Shown here: piece by piece, positions 8,734-20,221 of the stretch
How the letters are laid out: each line of letters starts with the position of its first letter
How positions within the stretch are numbered: the stretch's first letter is position 1
From: Pantoea eucrina
GTDB lineage: Bacteria > Pseudomonadota > Gammaproteobacteria > Enterobacterales > Enterobacteriaceae
Assembly (NCBI RefSeq): GCF_001691555.1
Contig: NZ_MAYN01000008.1
Coordinates: 1,418,682 to 1,482,681, forward strand
Length of the DNA: 64,000 bases
Direction of reading: 5' to 3'
Notes under the pieces: generated by a model
What the model was told of the DNA's origin: nothing
Database searches by the model: none
Seen by the model: only the letters and a program-made list of their open reading frames with translations
Position numbers and translations under genes: made by a program

Positions 8734-9561
8734 ATGAGCACTGAACGCAGCGTGTTTTATATTTCAGACGGCACCGCCATCACAGCAGAAGTACTGGGCC
8801 ATGCGGTGCTCTCTCAGTTCCCGGTTGATACGCACAGCGTTACCCTGCCGTTTGTAGAAAATGTGCAGCGGGCCCAGGCGGTCAAAGCGCAGATCAACGC
8901 GCTCTGGCAGCGCAGCGGCGTGCGGCCGCTGGTGTTTTTTTCCATCGTGACGCCCGAAGTTCGCGATATTATTCTGGAGAGTGAGGGGTTTTGTCAGGAT
9001 ATTGTGCAGGCGCTGGTGGCTCCCCTGCAGAGTGAGCTGGGCGTCTCTTCCATGCCGGTGGCACACCGTACACACGGGCTGACCGCGAGCAACCTGGGTA
9101 AATATGATGCGCGTATCGCCGCAATTGACTACACCCTGGCGCATGACGATGGGATTTCACTGCGCGGACTTGAAGATGCCCAGGTGATCCTGCTCGGCGT
9201 TTCACGCTGTGGTAAAACCCCGACCAGCCTCTACCTTGCCATGCAGTTTGGTATTCGCGCAGCCAATTACCCTTTTATTGCTGACGATATGGATAACCTC
9301 AAACTTCCTCCTGCGCTGCGGGCACATCAGCATAAGCTGTTCGGGCTGACCATTGAGCCGGAACGCCTGGCGGCAATTCGTCAGGAGCGCGCGGAAAATA
9401 CCCGCTACGCCTCGCTGCGCCAGTGCCGGCTGGAAGTCGGTGAAGTCGAGGCGCTGTTCCGCACGCATCAGATCCGCTATCTCAACAGTACCAACTATTC
9501 GGTGGAGGAGATTGCCACTAAAATCCTCGACATTATGGGTCTGCAGCGGAGTATGTACTGA
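8734..9561 (+). CDS. ppsR: PEP synthase regulatory protein (kinase/pyrophosphorylase)
   Basis: 275 residues (E. coli PpsR/YdiA 277), DUF299 family. It inactivates PEP synthase by ADP-dependent threonine phosphorylation next to the catalytic phosphohistidine and reactivates it by phosphate-dependent pyrophosphorylation. Visible landmarks: the N-terminal [22 protein letters not shown], the conserved [30 protein letters not shown] spread over about residues 110-140, and the P-loop [11 protein letters not shown] near residue 154. The ATG at 8734 follows a GAGAG about 8 bases upstream. It is divergent from its target gene ppsA, the usual arrangement in enterobacteria. Confidence 0.96.
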   Translation: MSTERSVFYISDGTAITAEVLGHAVLSQFPVDTHSVTLPFVENVQRAQAVKAQINALWQRSGVRPLVFFSIVTPEVRDIILESEGFCQDIVQALVAPLQSELGVSSMPVAHRTHGLTASNLGKYDARIAAIDYTLAHDDGISLRGLEDAQVILLGVSRCGKTPTSLYLAMQFGIRAANYPFIADDMDNLKLPPALRAHQHKLFGLTIEPERLAAIRQERAENTRYASLRQCRLEVGEVEALFRTHQIRYLNSTNYSVEEIATKILDIMGLQRSMY

Positions 9562-9694
9562 AGCGCACCCTGAGCGGGCCGCGTTTTTACTATCTCTGTG
9601 ATTTTGCTGGTTGAATTCAGGACATATTGGTTTATTGTGAACCTCATCACTTCCCGGTATATCACCGCTGCGAAGAACCTGTTTGAGAGCCACT

Positions 9695-10741
9695 ATGAAC
9701 AAAACTGATGAACTGCGCACGGCGCGAATTGGCAACCTGATCACGCCTGCCGCGCTGGCCAGCCAGCACCCGCTGTCTTCTGATATTGCGGCCAGCGTTA
9801 CGGCAGCCCGCCAGCGTATTGCGCGTATACTGACCGGCGAAGATCCACGCCTGCTGGTGATTATCGGCCCCTGCTCGCTGCATGACCCGCGCGCTGCGCT
9901 GGATTATGCCGCACGCCTGCAGCAGCTGCGCGAGCGGTATCAGGATCGGCTGGAAATTGTGATGCGCGCCTACTTTGAGAAACCGCGTACCGTAGTGGGC
10001 TGGAAAGGACTGATTTCCGATCCCGACCTTGACGGCAGCTTTGACGTAAACCGCGGTATCGCTATCGCGCGTAAGCTGTTGCTGGATATTAATGCGCTGG
10101 GTCTGCCAACGGCGACTGAATTTCTGGATATGGTTATCGGCCAGTTTATTGCCGATCTTATCAGCTGGGGTGCCATTGGTGCCCGCACCACGGAAAGCCA
10201 GATCCACCGCGAAATGGCCTCTGCGCTCTCCTGCCCGGTGGGGTTCAAAAATGGCACCGACGGTAACGTGCAGATTGCCGTTGACGCCATTCGTGCTGCC
10301 CGCGCCAGCCATATGTTCCTGTCGCCTGATAAAGCGGGTCAGATGACCATTTATCAGACCAGCGGCAATCCGCACGGCCATGTGATCCTGCGCGGCGGGC
10401 GTCAGCCAAACTATCACGCGGAAGACGTTGCGGCCGCCGCGGCCAGCCTGCATGAATACAGCCTGCCTGAACAGATGGTGATCGATTTCAGTCACGGCAA
10501 CTGCCTTAAGCAGCATCGTCGGCAGCGTGATGTGGCGCGTGATATCGCCGCGCAAATCCGCGCCGGTTCCCGCGCGGTAGCGGGCGTCATGATTGAAAGT
10601 TTTCTGCAGGAGGGTAACCAGAAAGTGGTGGCCGGGCAGCCGCTGGTTTACGGCCAGTCAATCACCGATCCCTGCCTTGGCTGGGAAGATAGCGCGGCGG
10701 TACTAGCGGAACTGGCTGCCGCAGTCGACAGCCGTTTCTGA
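9695..10741 (+). CDS. aroH: 3-deoxy-7-phosphoheptulonate synthase, AroH type
   Basis: 348 residues, the same length as E. coli AroH. It condenses PEP and erythrose 4-phosphate to DAHP, the first step of the shikimate pathway. Landmarks: LLVIIGPCSLHD, FEKPRTVVGWKGLISDPDLDGS, ARTTESQIHREMAS, SCPVGFKNGTDG and the metal-binding DFSHGN/DPCLGWED near the C-terminus. The ATG at 9695 gives the conserved MNKTDELRTARI N-terminus; an upstream in-frame ATG at 9683 lacks support. Position after ppsR supports the tryptophan-sensitive AroH paralogue rather than AroF or AroG. I could not find a clear TrpR operator upstream. hemP (ydiE), which follows aroH in E. coli, is missing; selO ends only 2 bases away on the other strand. 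Confidence 0.94.
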   Translation: MNKTDELRTARIGNLITPAALASQHPLSSDIAASVTAARQRIARILTGEDPRLLVIIGPCSLHDPRAALDYAARLQQLRERYQDRLEIVMRAYFEKPRTVVGWKGLISDPDLDGSFDVNRGIAIARKLLLDINALGLPTATEFLDMVIGQFIADLISWGAIGARTTESQIHREMASALSCPVGFKNGTDGNVQIAVDAIRAARASHMFLSPDKAGQMTIYQTSGNPHGHVILRGGRQPNYHAEDVAAAAASLHEYSLPEQMVIDFSHGNCLKQHRRQRDVARDIAAQIRAGSRAVAGVMIESFLQEGNQKVVAGQPLVYGQSITDPCLGWEDSAAVLAELAAAVDSRF

Positions 10742-10743
10742 TA

Positions 10744-12183
10744 TCAGCTGGAGCAGCTGACCTCCAGCGTTTTACTCCACTCCGGCGGCCGCTGGCGCAA
10801 CGCTGCGCTGCTGGCCGCTTCATCAAAGGGGTGCTGCAGCGCCAGATGCAGCTCTTGGAGCGCGGCCGTTTCGCCCCGCTCCACCTCTTCGATAACCTGC
10901 TGGGCCAGATAGTTGCGCAACACGATTGCCGGGTTGGCCGCCTGCATAACCGCCTGCCGCTCGCTGTCGCTGGCTTCATCCTGCAGCAGCCGCTTCTGAT
11001 AGCCGCTATACCAGCTGTCAAACGCGTCGCGATCGATAAACTCATCGCGCAGCGGCGAGCGCGTTTCCTGCTGTCCGGTATAGCTGAGCTGGCGAAACGT
11101 AAAGGTGTAATCGCTGTGCTCATTGCTCATCAGCGCCAGCAGCTCGCTCAGAATCGCATTATCCTCTGCCTGCGGCGTCAGCAGGCCAAGTTTCGCCCGC
11201 ATGCGCTCTCCCCAGACCCGCATCAGTTCAGGTTCATAGTGGCTCAGCGCCTGCTTCAGCTGCTCCGCAGAGAGTAATCCTGACAGCGCGTGTGCCAGCC
11301 GGTTGAGGTTCCACAACCCAATCGTCGGCTGATTATTAAACGCATAGCGGCCCTGATAGTCGCTGTGATTACAGATAAAAGCAGGATCGTAATCATCAAG
11401 AAAGCCATAGGGACCGTAATCCAGCGTCAGACCCAGAATTGACATGTTATCTGTGTTCATCACCCCGTGCGCAAAGCCTGCGCTCTGCCACTGCGCGATC
11501 AGGCGGGCGGTGCGTTCTGTCACATCCGTGAACCACAGCAGATAGCGATCCGGTTCCGCCTGCAGATGCGGCCAGTGATGACGGATCGCATAGTCTGCCA
11601 GCTGGCGTACCTTATCCGTCTCTCCCGCGTAGTAGAAATGTTCAAAGTGACCAAAACGCAGATGACTTTCCGCGATACGCATCAGCATCGCGCCGCGCTC
11701 CTGCGTTTCACGCAGCACCGGCTCGTCACCTATGGCCAGCGCCAGGGCGCGCGTCCCGGGGATACCCAGATGGTGTAACGCTTCTGAAGCGAGAAACTCC
11801 CGCACGCTTGAGCGGATCACTGCCCGTCCATCCCCCATCCGGGAATAGGGCGTTAAGCCTGCGCCTTTCAGATGCCAGTCCAGCTTACGTCCATCCGCAA
11901 GCAGCTGCTCACCCAGCAGCAGGCCGCGTCCGTCACCCAGCTGCCCGGCCCAGACGCCAAACTGGTGGCCGCTGTAGACCTGAGCGAGCGGATCCATGCC
12001 AGGCAGCAGCGCCTGACCGCTCCAGACGCCGTGGCCGTCACCGGCAAACAGCTCAGCATCCAGCGCCATTTCCGCCGCCAGTGGCGCGTTATGATAAAGG
12101 AGACGTCCTCCCGCCAGCGGCGTGGGCTGCAGCGATGTGTAACACCCGGTCAGCTCCTGCTGCCAGCTATTGATAAATTGCAT
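10744..12183 (-). CDS. selO: SelO, protein adenylyltransferase (AMPylator)
   Basis: 479 residues (E. coli YdiU/SelO 478). This pseudokinase-fold enzyme transfers AMP from ATP to Ser, Thr or Tyr of proteins, linked to redox homeostasis through S-glutathionylation. Landmarks: [78 protein letters not shown] and the C-terminal LEVSCSS, whose cysteine replaces the selenocysteine of eukaryotic homologues. The ATG at 12183 (MQFINSW) matches the family length; an upstream ATG extends the frame by 23 residues without family support. It lies downstream of rflP on the same strand and converges on aroH with a 2-base gap, so the two transcripts probably overlap. Confidence 0.94.
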   Translation of the reverse strand: MQFINSWQQELTGCYTSLQPTPLAGGRLLYHNAPLAAEMALDAELFAGDGHGVWSGQALLPGMDPLAQVYSGHQFGVWAGQLGDGRGLLLGEQLLADGRKLDWHLKGAGLTPYSRMGDGRAVIRSSVREFLASEALHHLGIPGTRALALAIGDEPVLRETQERGAMLMRIAESHLRFGHFEHFYYAGETDKVRQLADYAIRHHWPHLQAEPDRYLLWFTDVTERTARLIAQWQSAGFAHGVMNTDNMSILGLTLDYGPYGFLDDYDPAFICNHSDYQGRYAFNNQPTIGLWNLNRLAHALSGLLSAEQLKQALSHYEPELMRVWGERMRAKLGLLTPQAEDNAILSELLALMSNEHSDYTFTFRQLSYTGQQETRSPLRDEFIDRDAFDSWYSGYQKRLLQDEASDSERQAVMQAANPAIVLRNYLAQQVIEEVERGETAALQELHLALQHPFDEAASSAALRQRPPEWSKTLEVSCSS

Positions 12184-12280
12184 ATATACTCCAGAGGTGC
12201 TTAATAATGCAGCACCAGGATAGCGTGTCGAGAATAAAGGATAGTCTGGCACGGCGCGTCTATGAAAAACAGCGCCTGAA

Positions 12281-13024
12281 TTACTGCTGCGAGGGAGTGG
12301 TTTGCGTCAGAAAAGGAATGATGAGATCGTCTAACCGTTCCGCTTTAACCACCGGGAACACATTACCCTGAATGTGCACACCGGTCAGATGGCTGACTTT
12401 GCTCAACAGGCGCGCATCATCGATACCCGAAATAATTATCTGCTGTGTATAGCTGCTGAAATTATCGATAACCGCCTGCATAAAAGGGATAAAAGAGGCA
12501 CGCTTCGCCAGATTCTGGATAAATAGTTTATCCAGTTTCAGGACACTAAAAAGTGCATCATAGACCGCCGTTGCCGGCGCTTTACCGGCACCGAATTGTG
12601 AAAGCGATAAACGGAATTGATGATTAAGCCGGGATAAAATCGGATGTGCCTTACCGGCAGATAATTGCGGAAACGTTTCGCTGATGTCCATTACGATAAA
12701 TGGCAGCTGTTTAAATTTCCTTAACAGAATTTCACTTTCTAACAGCATTTCGGCCAGCGATTCGTCAATTCTCATTAGCGCATTAACCTGATTACGCTCA
12801 AAGAAAGTACGGTGTTTTTCCAGTATTAAAAGCTGTGCCTGCAGCAGCCTTAGCTGCTGATTTGCATCGAGCTGCGGCAGCAGTAAATCCTGAGGCAACG
12901 TAATTGGCGCACTGTCATGAACAAACTGTGTGACCAGCTCAACCGCGGTGAGCTGGCCTTCCAGCGTATAAGCCGGATAAAACCAGGTTTCCGACTGATA
13001 GTCGGCCGAAATATGGACTTTCAT
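12281..13024 (-). CDS. rflP: RflP (YdiV), degenerate EAL-domain anti-FlhDC factor
   Basis: 247 residues, slightly longer than E. coli YdiV (237). It is an EAL fold with a degenerate signature (ELVTQF in place of E-x-L) and lacks the usual acidic metal ligands, so c-di-GMP hydrolysis is not expected. In E. coli and Salmonella YdiV binds FlhD, blocks FlhDC binding to DNA and delivers it to ClpXP, so it represses flagella in poor nutrients. Matching segments include [23 protein letters not shown] and the closing region around [10 protein letters not shown]. The Shine-Dalgarno is very weak (run of As before the ATG at 13024), which fits the low translation known for the family. flhDC itself is 43 kb away in this window. 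Sequence conservation with E. coli is modest, so the function is inferred from fold and synteny. Confidence 0.85.
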   Translation of the reverse strand: MKVHISADYQSETWFYPAYTLEGQLTAVELVTQFVHDSAPITLPQDLLLPQLDANQQLRLLQAQLLILEKHRTFFERNQVNALMRIDESLAEMLLESEILLRKFKQLPFIVMDISETFPQLSAGKAHPILSRLNHQFRLSLSQFGAGKAPATAVYDALFSVLKLDKLFIQNLAKRASFIPFMQAVIDNFSSYTQQIIISGIDDARLLSKVSHLTGVHIQGNVFPVVKAERLDDLIIPFLTQTTPSQQ

Positions 13025-13336
13025 TTTTTACAGCCAGAGGCAGTGGCAATGGACGCATCGTATATCAATGAAAAGAGTCAGGCAATAGGGCCAAACGGCA
13101 GAAGAGAAGGTGTTTTAGCGCCTAATGCAAGCTATTAATCATTAAATTATACTTAAGCCAAATATGCCGGGTTAATATCCACAATGATAAAATCTTTAGC
13201 TCTATTTTTAGTATTAATTTGCCCGGGGGTAAAGTACCAATTTTAATGAGAGTTTTATTTCATCAAAAAAAGAAATAATGGCGCGAATTATGCTCTCTTT
13301 TCACCACGCTATTTCATCCATTAAGAATACAACTTG
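13025..13336. other. AT-rich intergenic region upstream of rflP
   Basis: 312 bases between nlpC and rflP, strongly AT-rich from about 13120 to 13320. It should hold the rflP promoter; TATACT- and TATAAT-like hexamers are abundant, so none can be singled out. No clear nlpC terminator and no gene were seen. Confidence 0.5.
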
Positions 13337-13795
13337 TCATATTCTGCGCGCCTGCCAGAACACCCGCTGCCAGTAAACATTATTGAGTGAAGATCGAATC
13401 ACGCCTTTACTGGTTGAGGCGTGTATAAAGGTATTGTTGCTGGCATAGATCCCGACATGCAGCCCGTTTTCGCCACTGCCGGTTTTGAAAAAAAGCAGAT
13501 CGCCGGGTACTAAATCACGCGGATCGATACGCTTGCCGATTTTGGTCTGGGCGCGTGTGGAGCGTGGCAGCGCGATGTCAAAGCGATCGCGGAACGTCAG
13601 AAAGACAAATCCTGAGCAGTCAACACCTCGCGGACTCAGTCCCCCATAGCGGTAAGGCGTGCCCTGCCAGCGGCTAAGCTGATAGTTGAGACGGGTCTGC
13701 ACGGCAGCAGGATCAGAGAGACGGGAATCGGGCGGAGGCGCATGATGACTGCACCCTGTGACCATCAGCACAAATAGCAGAATAAGTAACCGCAT
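13337..13795 (-). CDS. nlpC: NlpC, NlpC/P60 family lipoprotein endopeptidase
   Basis: 152 residues (E. coli 154). A lipoprotein signal ends in the lipobox VTGC with the acylated cysteine at residue 15, so the start is the ATG at 13795 and not the in-frame start 10 codons upstream. The mature part is one NlpC/P60 papain-like domain with the catalytic cysteine in RGVDCSGF, histidine in GLHVGIY and the third polar residue in FIHAST. The family cleaves peptidoglycan peptides. It sits directly downstream of btuD on the same strand as in E. coli, so it is probably part of the btuCED transcript. Confidence 0.94.
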   Translation of the reverse strand: MRLLILLFVLMVTGCSHHAPPPDSRLSDPAAVQTRLNYQLSRWQGTPYRYGGLSPRGVDCSGFVFLTFRDRFDIALPRSTRAQTKIGKRIDPRDLVPGDLLFFKTGSGENGLHVGIYASNNTFIHASTSKGVIRSSLNNVYWQRVFWQARRI

Positions 13796-13858
13796 AGCCT
13801 GTTCCCTGTCAGCCCAATCCGGCAAACACTGTAGCCGTAAACGCGCGCAGTGCGCAAG

Positions 13859-14608
13859 TCAGGAGAGCAGCAGCAGGTGCCCCTGCGGCGTATCGACTTC
13901 CGTCACCTCTGTCTGATACAGGGGCGCAAGCCGGGCGGCCGTCAGCACCTCATGCGCCCTGCCCTGATATTTCAGCGCTCCCTGATGCAGTAACCAGACG
14001 CGATCTGCGTAGCGCAGCGAATGGTTCAGGTCATGGCTGCTGGTCACCACGCCAATGCCGGCGGCGCAGAGCTGCTGCAAAAGCCGGGTGACTCCCTGCT
14101 GCTGTGCCACATCCAGCGCACTCATTGGCTCATCGAGCAGCAGCAGACAGCCCTCAGGATTAATGTCGGGATGAATTTGCAGTATCACCGCCAGCAGTCG
14201 CACCCGCTGCCACTCTCCCCCGGAGAGCTGAGTCAGGTTACTCCCCAGCTTGTGATGCAGACTCAGCTGAGACAGCAAATGCGCCAGCACGTTATTCAGC
14301 GCAGTACCCGCTTTACGCGGCAGGTGCATCTGCAGGTAGTGCCAGACCGGCATCGCGCCAGGCGCAGGTTGCTGCTGAGGCAGCCAGCCACGCTGCTGAG
14401 CCAGCGCGCGTCCTGACAGCGCAGCTACAGCACTGCCGTTAAGCAGCAGCTCTCCGCGGGAAGTGGCAAGACCGCTTAGCGCTTCCAGCAGCGTACTCTT
14501 TCCTGCGCCGTTAGCCCCTGCCAGATGTACCCACTCACCGCGCGCGAGAGTGAGATCCAGCGGTGCCAGACGGCCGGGGCAGCTCAGCCCCTGACACGCC
14601 AGCAGCAT
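13859..14608 (-). CDS. btuD: Vitamin B12 ABC transporter ATP-binding protein
   Basis: 249 residues (E. coli 249). It is the ATPase of the BtuCD-F cobalamin importer. Walker A is GANGAGKSTLLEAL (near residue 34), the Q-loop region is GWLPQQQ, the ABC signature LSGGEWQRV, Walker B CLLLLDEP and the H-switch SSHDLNHSLR. It begins one base after the btuE stop, so it is translationally coupled in the btuC-btuE-btuD order known from E. coli. Confidence 0.96.
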   Translation of the reverse strand: MLLACQGLSCPGRLAPLDLTLARGEWVHLAGANGAGKSTLLEALSGLATSRGELLLNGSAVAALSGRALAQQRGWLPQQQPAPGAMPVWHYLQMHLPRKAGTALNNVLAHLLSQLSLHHKLGSNLTQLSGGEWQRVRLLAVILQIHPDINPEGCLLLLDEPMSALDVAQQQGVTRLLQQLCAAGIGVVTSSHDLNHSLRYADRVWLLHQGALKYQGRAHEVLTAARLAPLYQTEVTEVDTPQGHLLLLS

Positions 14609-14609
14609 G

Positions 14610-15155
14610 TCAGGCGGTCAGCGCCTGCTCTATACGCTTAAGCACCTGCGGCGCATCCGGAGCCATATCGGGTGAAAAACGGGCGATAACGTTGCCCTGC
14701 TTATCGATCAGGAACTTCTCGAAGTTCCACAAGATATCGCCGGGCTCTGCCGGTGCCCGGCCTTTCGCTATCATACGCTCAAGAAAACCGCTGCCCTCCG
14801 GACGCTCAGCTTCCGGCTGCGCGTTCACCAGCGCCTGGTAAAGCGGATGGCGCTGCACGCCGTTGACGTCCGTCTTGTCAAACAGGGGGAACGTGACGCC
14901 ATAAGTGGTGCTGCAAAAGGTCTGAATCTCTTCATTCGTGCCCGGCTCCTGTTCCAGAAACTGGTTGCAGGGAAAGCCCAGCACGCTAAAACCCCGCTCC
15001 TGAAACGCTTTATGAAGGGATTCAAGCTGCTCATACTGCGGTGTCAGTCCGCAGCGGGAGGCGACGTTCACCACCAGCAGTACGCGGTCACGCCAGGCGT
15101 CCAGCGTGGTCGCCATACCGTCAAGGGTTTTCAGGGGGATCTGATACAACGTCAT
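14610..15155 (-). CDS. btuE: BtuE, thioredoxin/glutathione peroxidase
   Basis: 181 residues (E. coli 183). It has a glutathione-peroxidase fold with the active-site cysteine in NVASRCGLTPQYEQL, the glutamine/asparagine motif GFPCNQFLEQEPG and the tryptophan motif ILWNFEKFL. In E. coli BtuE is a non-specific peroxidase that reduces peroxides with thioredoxin as donor and is not needed for B12 uptake despite lying between btuC and btuD. It starts 38 bases after btuC. Confidence 0.95.
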   Translation of the reverse strand: MTLYQIPLKTLDGMATTLDAWRDRVLLVVNVASRCGLTPQYEQLESLHKAFQERGFSVLGFPCNQFLEQEPGTNEEIQTFCSTTYGVTFPLFDKTDVNGVQRHPLYQALVNAQPEAERPEGSGFLERMIAKGRAPAEPGDILWNFEKFLIDKQGNVIARFSPDMAPDAPQVLKRIEQALTA

Positions 15156-15193
15156 GGTGTTCTCCTGTGTCCGTCAGATAACGCCAGCCGCAG

Positions 15194-16177
15194 CTAGCGT
15201 GAAGATTTTGCTAAAAGCAGAATAAACAGCGGTGCGCCCAGCGTCGCGGTAACCACACCTATCGGCAGTTCAGCAGACGTCAGCAGCAGCCGCGCGAGAA
15301 TATCCGCGGCCAGCAGCACCACCGCACCTGCCAGCGTGGCTGCTGGCAGTAAATAACGATGGTCGCTGATGCCGCTCAGCCGCAGAAGATGCGGGACAAC
15401 CAGGCCGACAAAGCCGATAGCTCCCGCCAGCGCCACGCTGACCCCTGTCAGCCAGCCCATAGCCAGCACCAGCAGGTTACGCCACAGCGGCAGCGATAAG
15501 CCGAGCTGACGCGCAGAGGTCTCGCCCAGTGCCAGCAGATTCAGCGTGCGTGCACTGCACAATAGCGCGGCAGTGACCGGCATCAGACTCAGTATCAGCC
15601 AGCCATAGCGCCAGTCAACGCCGCCAAAGCCTCCCATCATCCAGTACATCAGCTGACGCAGATCGAGCGTGGTACTGAAGTAAACGGCCCACGTCATCAC
15701 CGCGCTGCAGACAATACCCAGCGCCACACCGGTAAGCAGCAAGCGACTGCTGGCCAGCTGACGACGGGCAAAATGCAGCAGGATCAGCGTGACCACCAGT
15801 GCTCCAGCCATCGCCGCCAGCGCCAGGCTCCACAGGGAGCCGCTGCCAAGCAATACACCCAGTACCAGCCCTACGCCAGCGCCGTTAGAGACGCCAAGCA
15901 GCCCTGGCTCAGCCAGCGGGTTAGTAAACAGCGCCTGCATAACGGTACCGCAGAGCGCCAGCGCAGCGCCTGTCGCAATGACTGCCAGCGTACGCGGCAG
16001 ACGCAGCTGCCAGATAAACAGTTCGCCCTGTGGGGTAAACCACTGCGCAGGCAGAAGCCAGCGCTCGCCGGCGCACAGACTGATCAGGCTGAGCAGCAGC
16101 AGCAGCGTGGCAAGCAGCACTAATGTATGCCGGCTACGGCGACCGGTCTGACGGGCAAGCTGATCCAGCAGAGTCAT
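15194..16177 (-). CDS. btuC: Vitamin B12 ABC transporter permease
   Basis: 327 residues (E. coli 326), FecCD-type permease with about ten transmembrane helices. It forms the homodimeric channel for cobalamin across the inner membrane. Landmarks: [23 protein letters not shown] split by helix 2, [18 protein letters not shown], the coupling segment [10 protein letters not shown] facing BtuD, and [16 protein letters not shown]. It is first in btuC-btuE-btuD-nlpC. No cobalamin riboswitch is visible in the short space upstream; ihfA and its terminator precede it. Confidence 0.96.
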   Translation of the reverse strand: MTLLDQLARQTGRRSRHTLVLLATLLLLLSLISLCAGERWLLPAQWFTPQGELFIWQLRLPRTLAVIATGAALALCGTVMQALFTNPLAEPGLLGVSNGAGVGLVLGVLLGSGSLWSLALAAMAGALVVTLILLHFARRQLASSRLLLTGVALGIVCSAVMTWAVYFSTTLDLRQLMYWMMGGFGGVDWRYGWLILSLMPVTAALLCSARTLNLLALGETSARQLGLSLPLWRNLLVLAMGWLTGVSVALAGAIGFVGLVVPHLLRLSGISDHRYLLPAATLAGAVVLLAADILARLLLTSAELPIGVVTATLGAPLFILLLAKSSR

Positions 16178-16263
16178 AAGCGAGGCAGTTAAGCAGGAGA
16201 ATGAGACGATTGTAGAGAGATTATGGCAAAAAGAAAGCCACAGCCTTCAGGCTGGCGCAGCAA

Positions 16264-16290
16264 TAAAAAAGGCCGCTAAGCGGCCTTTTT
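16264..16290 (-). terminator. Intrinsic terminator of the pheST-ihfA operon
   Basis: GGCCGC-TAA-GCGGCC flanked by A and T runs at 16271-16285; it lies 13 bases after the ihfA stop and is symmetrical, so it could act in both directions. Confidence 0.88.
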
Positions 16291-16302
16291 ATCATACTGA
16301 AA

Positions 16303-16605
16303 TCAGTCAGCATCCTTTGGTGACGCGTTTTCAACGCGACTTTTCAGCTTTTGCCCCGGACGGAAGGTCACCACACGGCGCGCGGTGATAGGAATATCCT
16401 CTCCCGTTTTCGGGTTGCGGCCCGGACGCTGGTTTTTGTCGCGCAGATCAAAGTTACCAAATCCGGACAGCTTAACCTGTTCTCCATTTTCCAGCGCGCG
16501 GCGAACTTCTTCAAAAAAAAGCTCTACCAACTCTTTGGCGTCGCGTTTGCTCAACCCGAGTTTTTCAAACAGATATTCTGACATTTCAGCTTTTGTAAGC
16601 GCCAT
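16303..16605 (-). CDS. ihfA: Integration host factor subunit alpha
   Basis: 100 residues (E. coli 99). IHF-alpha pairs with IHF-beta to bend DNA sharply at specific sites, acting in recombination, replication and transcription, including sigma-54 promoters such as the one predicted here for astC. The DNA-binding beta arm is [20 protein letters not shown], with the intercalating proline in NPKTG. It starts 4 bases after the pheT stop, as in E. coli. Confidence 0.98.
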   Translation of the reverse strand: MALTKAEMSEYLFEKLGLSKRDAKELVELFFEEVRRALENGEQVKLSGFGNFDLRDKNQRPGRNPKTGEDIPITARRVVTFRPGQKLKSRVENASPKDAD

Positions 16606-16609
16606 AGGT

Positions 16610-18997
16610 TCAATCCCTCAAGGTTGCCTGGAATCGCTCTTTTAATGCTGCTACACATCTGGCAACGGTCGCAGCAATCTCCTCTTCTTCGAGTGTCCGG
16701 CTGGTATCCTGCAAAATCAGGCTAATCGCAAGGCTCTTTTCGCCTTCGTTCACGCCTTTACCACGGTACACGTCAAACAAGTTTACGCCAACTACCTGAT
16801 TTACGCCAACTTTCTTACACTCTGCGATGATATCTGCTGCAGGGACGTTTTCTGCCACCACAACAGCAATATCACGGCGGTTAGCCGGGAAGCGTGAAAT
16901 CTCACGCGCGTCAGGCAGGACGCGGTCTGCAACCTTATTCCAAAGCAGTTCAAACACTAAGGTACGACCGTTAAGATCCAGCTTGCGTTCCAGCTCCGGG
17001 TGAACCACCCCGATAAATCCGATTTGTTCATTGTCCAGCCAGATAGCCGCTGTTTGTCCGGGATGCAGCGCCGGATGGGCAGCCGCACGGAACGAAATCG
17101 CTTCAGATTTCCCGGTTAATTCCAGCAGCGACTCTAAATCGCCTTTCAAATCATAGAAGTCAACCGGCTGACGCGCCAGATCCCAGTGTTCTTCGTCGCG
17201 ATGTCCGCTGATAACGCCCGCCAGCATAAGATCCTGGCGAATGCCGAGATCGGCCTGCGTATCAGGCACAAAGCGCAGACCGCTCTCAAACAGGCGCACG
17301 CGACCCTGCTGGCGATTCTGGTTGTAAACCACTGCGCTGAGCAGACCTGTCCAGAGAGACAGACGCATCGCTGACATATCGCTGGAGATAGGGCTGGGCA
17401 GGATGAGCGCCTCTTCGCCCGGATGCAGCAGCTGCTGCACTTTAGGATCAACAAAGCTGTAGGTGATCGCTTCCTGATAACCTTTGTCGACCAGCAGCGT
17501 TTTCACCCGCTTCAGCGACAGGCTGGCTTCGCGATGCTGCGTCATAATCAGACTGGCTTTTACCGGCACATCAGGGATGTTGTTGTAGCCGTAGACGCGG
17601 GCAACCTCTTCAACCAGGTCTTCCTCGATTGCCATATCAAAACGCCAGCTCGGTGCCACCGCTTTCCACTCGCCCTCGCCCTGGGTTACCTCGCAGCCGA
17701 GACGGGTCAGGATATCTGTCACCTGCTCATCAGCGATAACGTGGCCAATCAGACGATCCAGCTTCTTACGGCGCAGCGTAATGGTGGCACGCGGCGGCAG
17801 TTTGCTGGCATCGGTCTGATCGATAACCGGACCGGCTTCACCGCCGCAGATATCCAGCAGCAGGCGGGTCGCCCGTTCCATCGCTTTATGCTGCAGCGCC
17901 GGATCGACACCACGCTCATAGCGATGCGAAGCGTCAGTATGCAGTCCGTGACGGCGTGCGCGGCCGGTAATGGCCAGCGGATCAAAGTAAGCGCACTCAA
18001 ACAGCACGTTACGCGTCGCTTCATTTACGCCTGAGTGCTCACCGCCAAAAATACCGCCCATCGCCAGCGCCTGCTGATGATCGGCAATAACCAGCGTATC
18101 GCTCTGCAGTTTTGCCTCGGTGCCATCGAGCAGCGTCAGCGTCTCATTATCCTGCGCCATGCGCACCACAATGCCGCCGCTGATACGGTCGAGATCGAAA
18201 GCGTGCATCGGCTGACCCAGCTCAAGCAACACATAGTTAGTAACATCCACTACCGGGTCAATTGAGCGAATGCCGCAGCGGCGCAGTTTCTCACGCATCC
18301 AGAGCGGCGTCTCCGCTTTCACGTTGATGCCTTTAACAACGCGTCCCAGGTAGCGCGGACAGGCGTCGGTAGCGTCAACCCGAATCGGGAACGTATCGGT
18401 AATCGTCGCCGCTACCGGTTCTGCAGCAGGCGCCGACAGCGGCAGCCCGTTAACCACGGCCACATCACGCGCTACGCCGGCGATGCTCAGGCAGTCTGCG
18501 CGGTTTGGCGTCACGCTGATCTCAATAGTATTGTCATCCAGCTTCAGATAGTCGCGGATGTCGCACCCTACTGGCGCGTCAGCTGGCAGTTCGATAATCC
18601 CGTTGTGATCGTCGGAAATACCCAGTTCTGAGAAGGAGCAGAGCATGCCTTCAGAGGGTTCGCCGCGCAGTTTGGCCGCTTTGATTTTGAAATCACCGGG
18701 CAGTACAGCGCCCACGGTAGCGACGGCGACTTTTAATCCTTTGCGGCAGTTAGGCGCGCCACAGACGATATCCAGCAGGCGATCGCCACCGGTATTGATT
18801 TTGGTCACGCGCAGTTTATCTGCATTCGGGTGCTGGCCGCACTCCACCACTTCACCCACAACGACGCCATGAAACGCGCCGGCAACGGGATCAACACCAT
18901 CAACCTCAAGGCCCGCCATGGTGATTTGTTCAGACAGCGCGGCGCTGTCCAGGGCTGGATTTACCCATTCGCGTAACCAGAGTTCACTGAATTTCAT
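16610..18997 (-). CDS. pheT: Phenylalanine--tRNA ligase beta subunit
   Basis: 795 residues, the size of E. coli PheT. The N-terminal tRNA-binding (EMAP-like) domain spans about 40-150 ([19 protein letters not shown]), then the B3/B4 editing domain (about 210-390), B5 domain, a catalytic-like core, and the C-terminal ferredoxin-fold anticodon-binding domain ([14 protein letters not shown]). With PheS it forms the alpha2-beta2 enzyme. It starts 14 bases after pheS. Confidence 0.98.
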   Translation of the reverse strand: MKFSELWLREWVNPALDSAALSEQITMAGLEVDGVDPVAGAFHGVVVGEVVECGQHPNADKLRVTKINTGGDRLLDIVCGAPNCRKGLKVAVATVGAVLPGDFKIKAAKLRGEPSEGMLCSFSELGISDDHNGIIELPADAPVGCDIRDYLKLDDNTIEISVTPNRADCLSIAGVARDVAVVNGLPLSAPAAEPVAATITDTFPIRVDATDACPRYLGRVVKGINVKAETPLWMREKLRRCGIRSIDPVVDVTNYVLLELGQPMHAFDLDRISGGIVVRMAQDNETLTLLDGTEAKLQSDTLVIADHQQALAMGGIFGGEHSGVNEATRNVLFECAYFDPLAITGRARRHGLHTDASHRYERGVDPALQHKAMERATRLLLDICGGEAGPVIDQTDASKLPPRATITLRRKKLDRLIGHVIADEQVTDILTRLGCEVTQGEGEWKAVAPSWRFDMAIEEDLVEEVARVYGYNNIPDVPVKASLIMTQHREASLSLKRVKTLLVDKGYQEAITYSFVDPKVQQLLHPGEEALILPSPISSDMSAMRLSLWTGLLSAVVYNQNRQQGRVRLFESGLRFVPDTQADLGIRQDLMLAGVISGHRDEEHWDLARQPVDFYDLKGDLESLLELTGKSEAISFRAAAHPALHPGQTAAIWLDNEQIGFIGVVHPELERKLDLNGRTLVFELLWNKVADRVLPDAREISRFPANRRDIAVVVAENVPAADIIAECKKVGVNQVVGVNLFDVYRGKGVNEGEKSLAISLILQDTSRTLEEEEIAATVARCVAALKERFQATLRD

Positions 18998-19011
18998 TGG
19001 ATAACCTGCCC

Positions 19012-20022
<1,011 letters not shown>

Positions 20023-20066
20023 TCAGTTCTTGTTGGGATCCGGGATCCGATTAAGTCTCGCCAGAA

Positions 20067-20095
20067 ACAAAAAAGCCTCCACGAGGGAGGCTTTC
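20067..20095 (-). terminator. pheST attenuator terminator
   Basis: On the minus strand AAGCCTCC-CTCGT-GGAGGCTT followed by a T run, between the pheM stop and pheS. It is the terminator hairpin of the phenylalanine attenuation system: stalling on PheM Phe codons favours an antiterminator. Confidence 0.9.
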
Positions 20096-20141
20096 AGCGC
20101 GATTTTTCGTTTCTTTTCTTATGCGCACAAGCCCCTGATGG

Positions 20142-20186
20142 TCAGGCGCTAAAGTAAAAAAAGAAACGGAAAAGAGCAGCGTGCAT
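20142..20186 (-). CDS. pheM: PheM, phenylalanyl-tRNA synthetase operon leader peptide
   Basis: A 14-residue ORF, MHAALFRFFFYFSA, with five phenylalanines, nearly the E. coli PheM sequence. Low charged Phe-tRNA stalls ribosomes on the Phe codons, the terminator at 20067-20095 does not form and pheST is expressed. The ATG at 20186 follows AAGGTAACG. Confidence 0.94.
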   Translation of the reverse strand: MHAALFRFFFYFSA

Positions 20187-20221
20187 GCTTGCGTTACCTT
20201 ACGAAAATTAAAAACCGCCCT

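Noticed and set aside
9562..9694. TrpR operator before aroH
   Set aside because: aroH is TrpR-controlled in E. coli, but I found no GTACTAGTT-type palindrome here.
9662..10555. 297-codon minus-strand ORF opposite aroH
   Set aside because: Entirely antisense to aroH with no family resemblance.
16178..16263. Cobalamin riboswitch before btuC
   Set aside because: Only 86 bases are available and no B12-box-like sequence is present.
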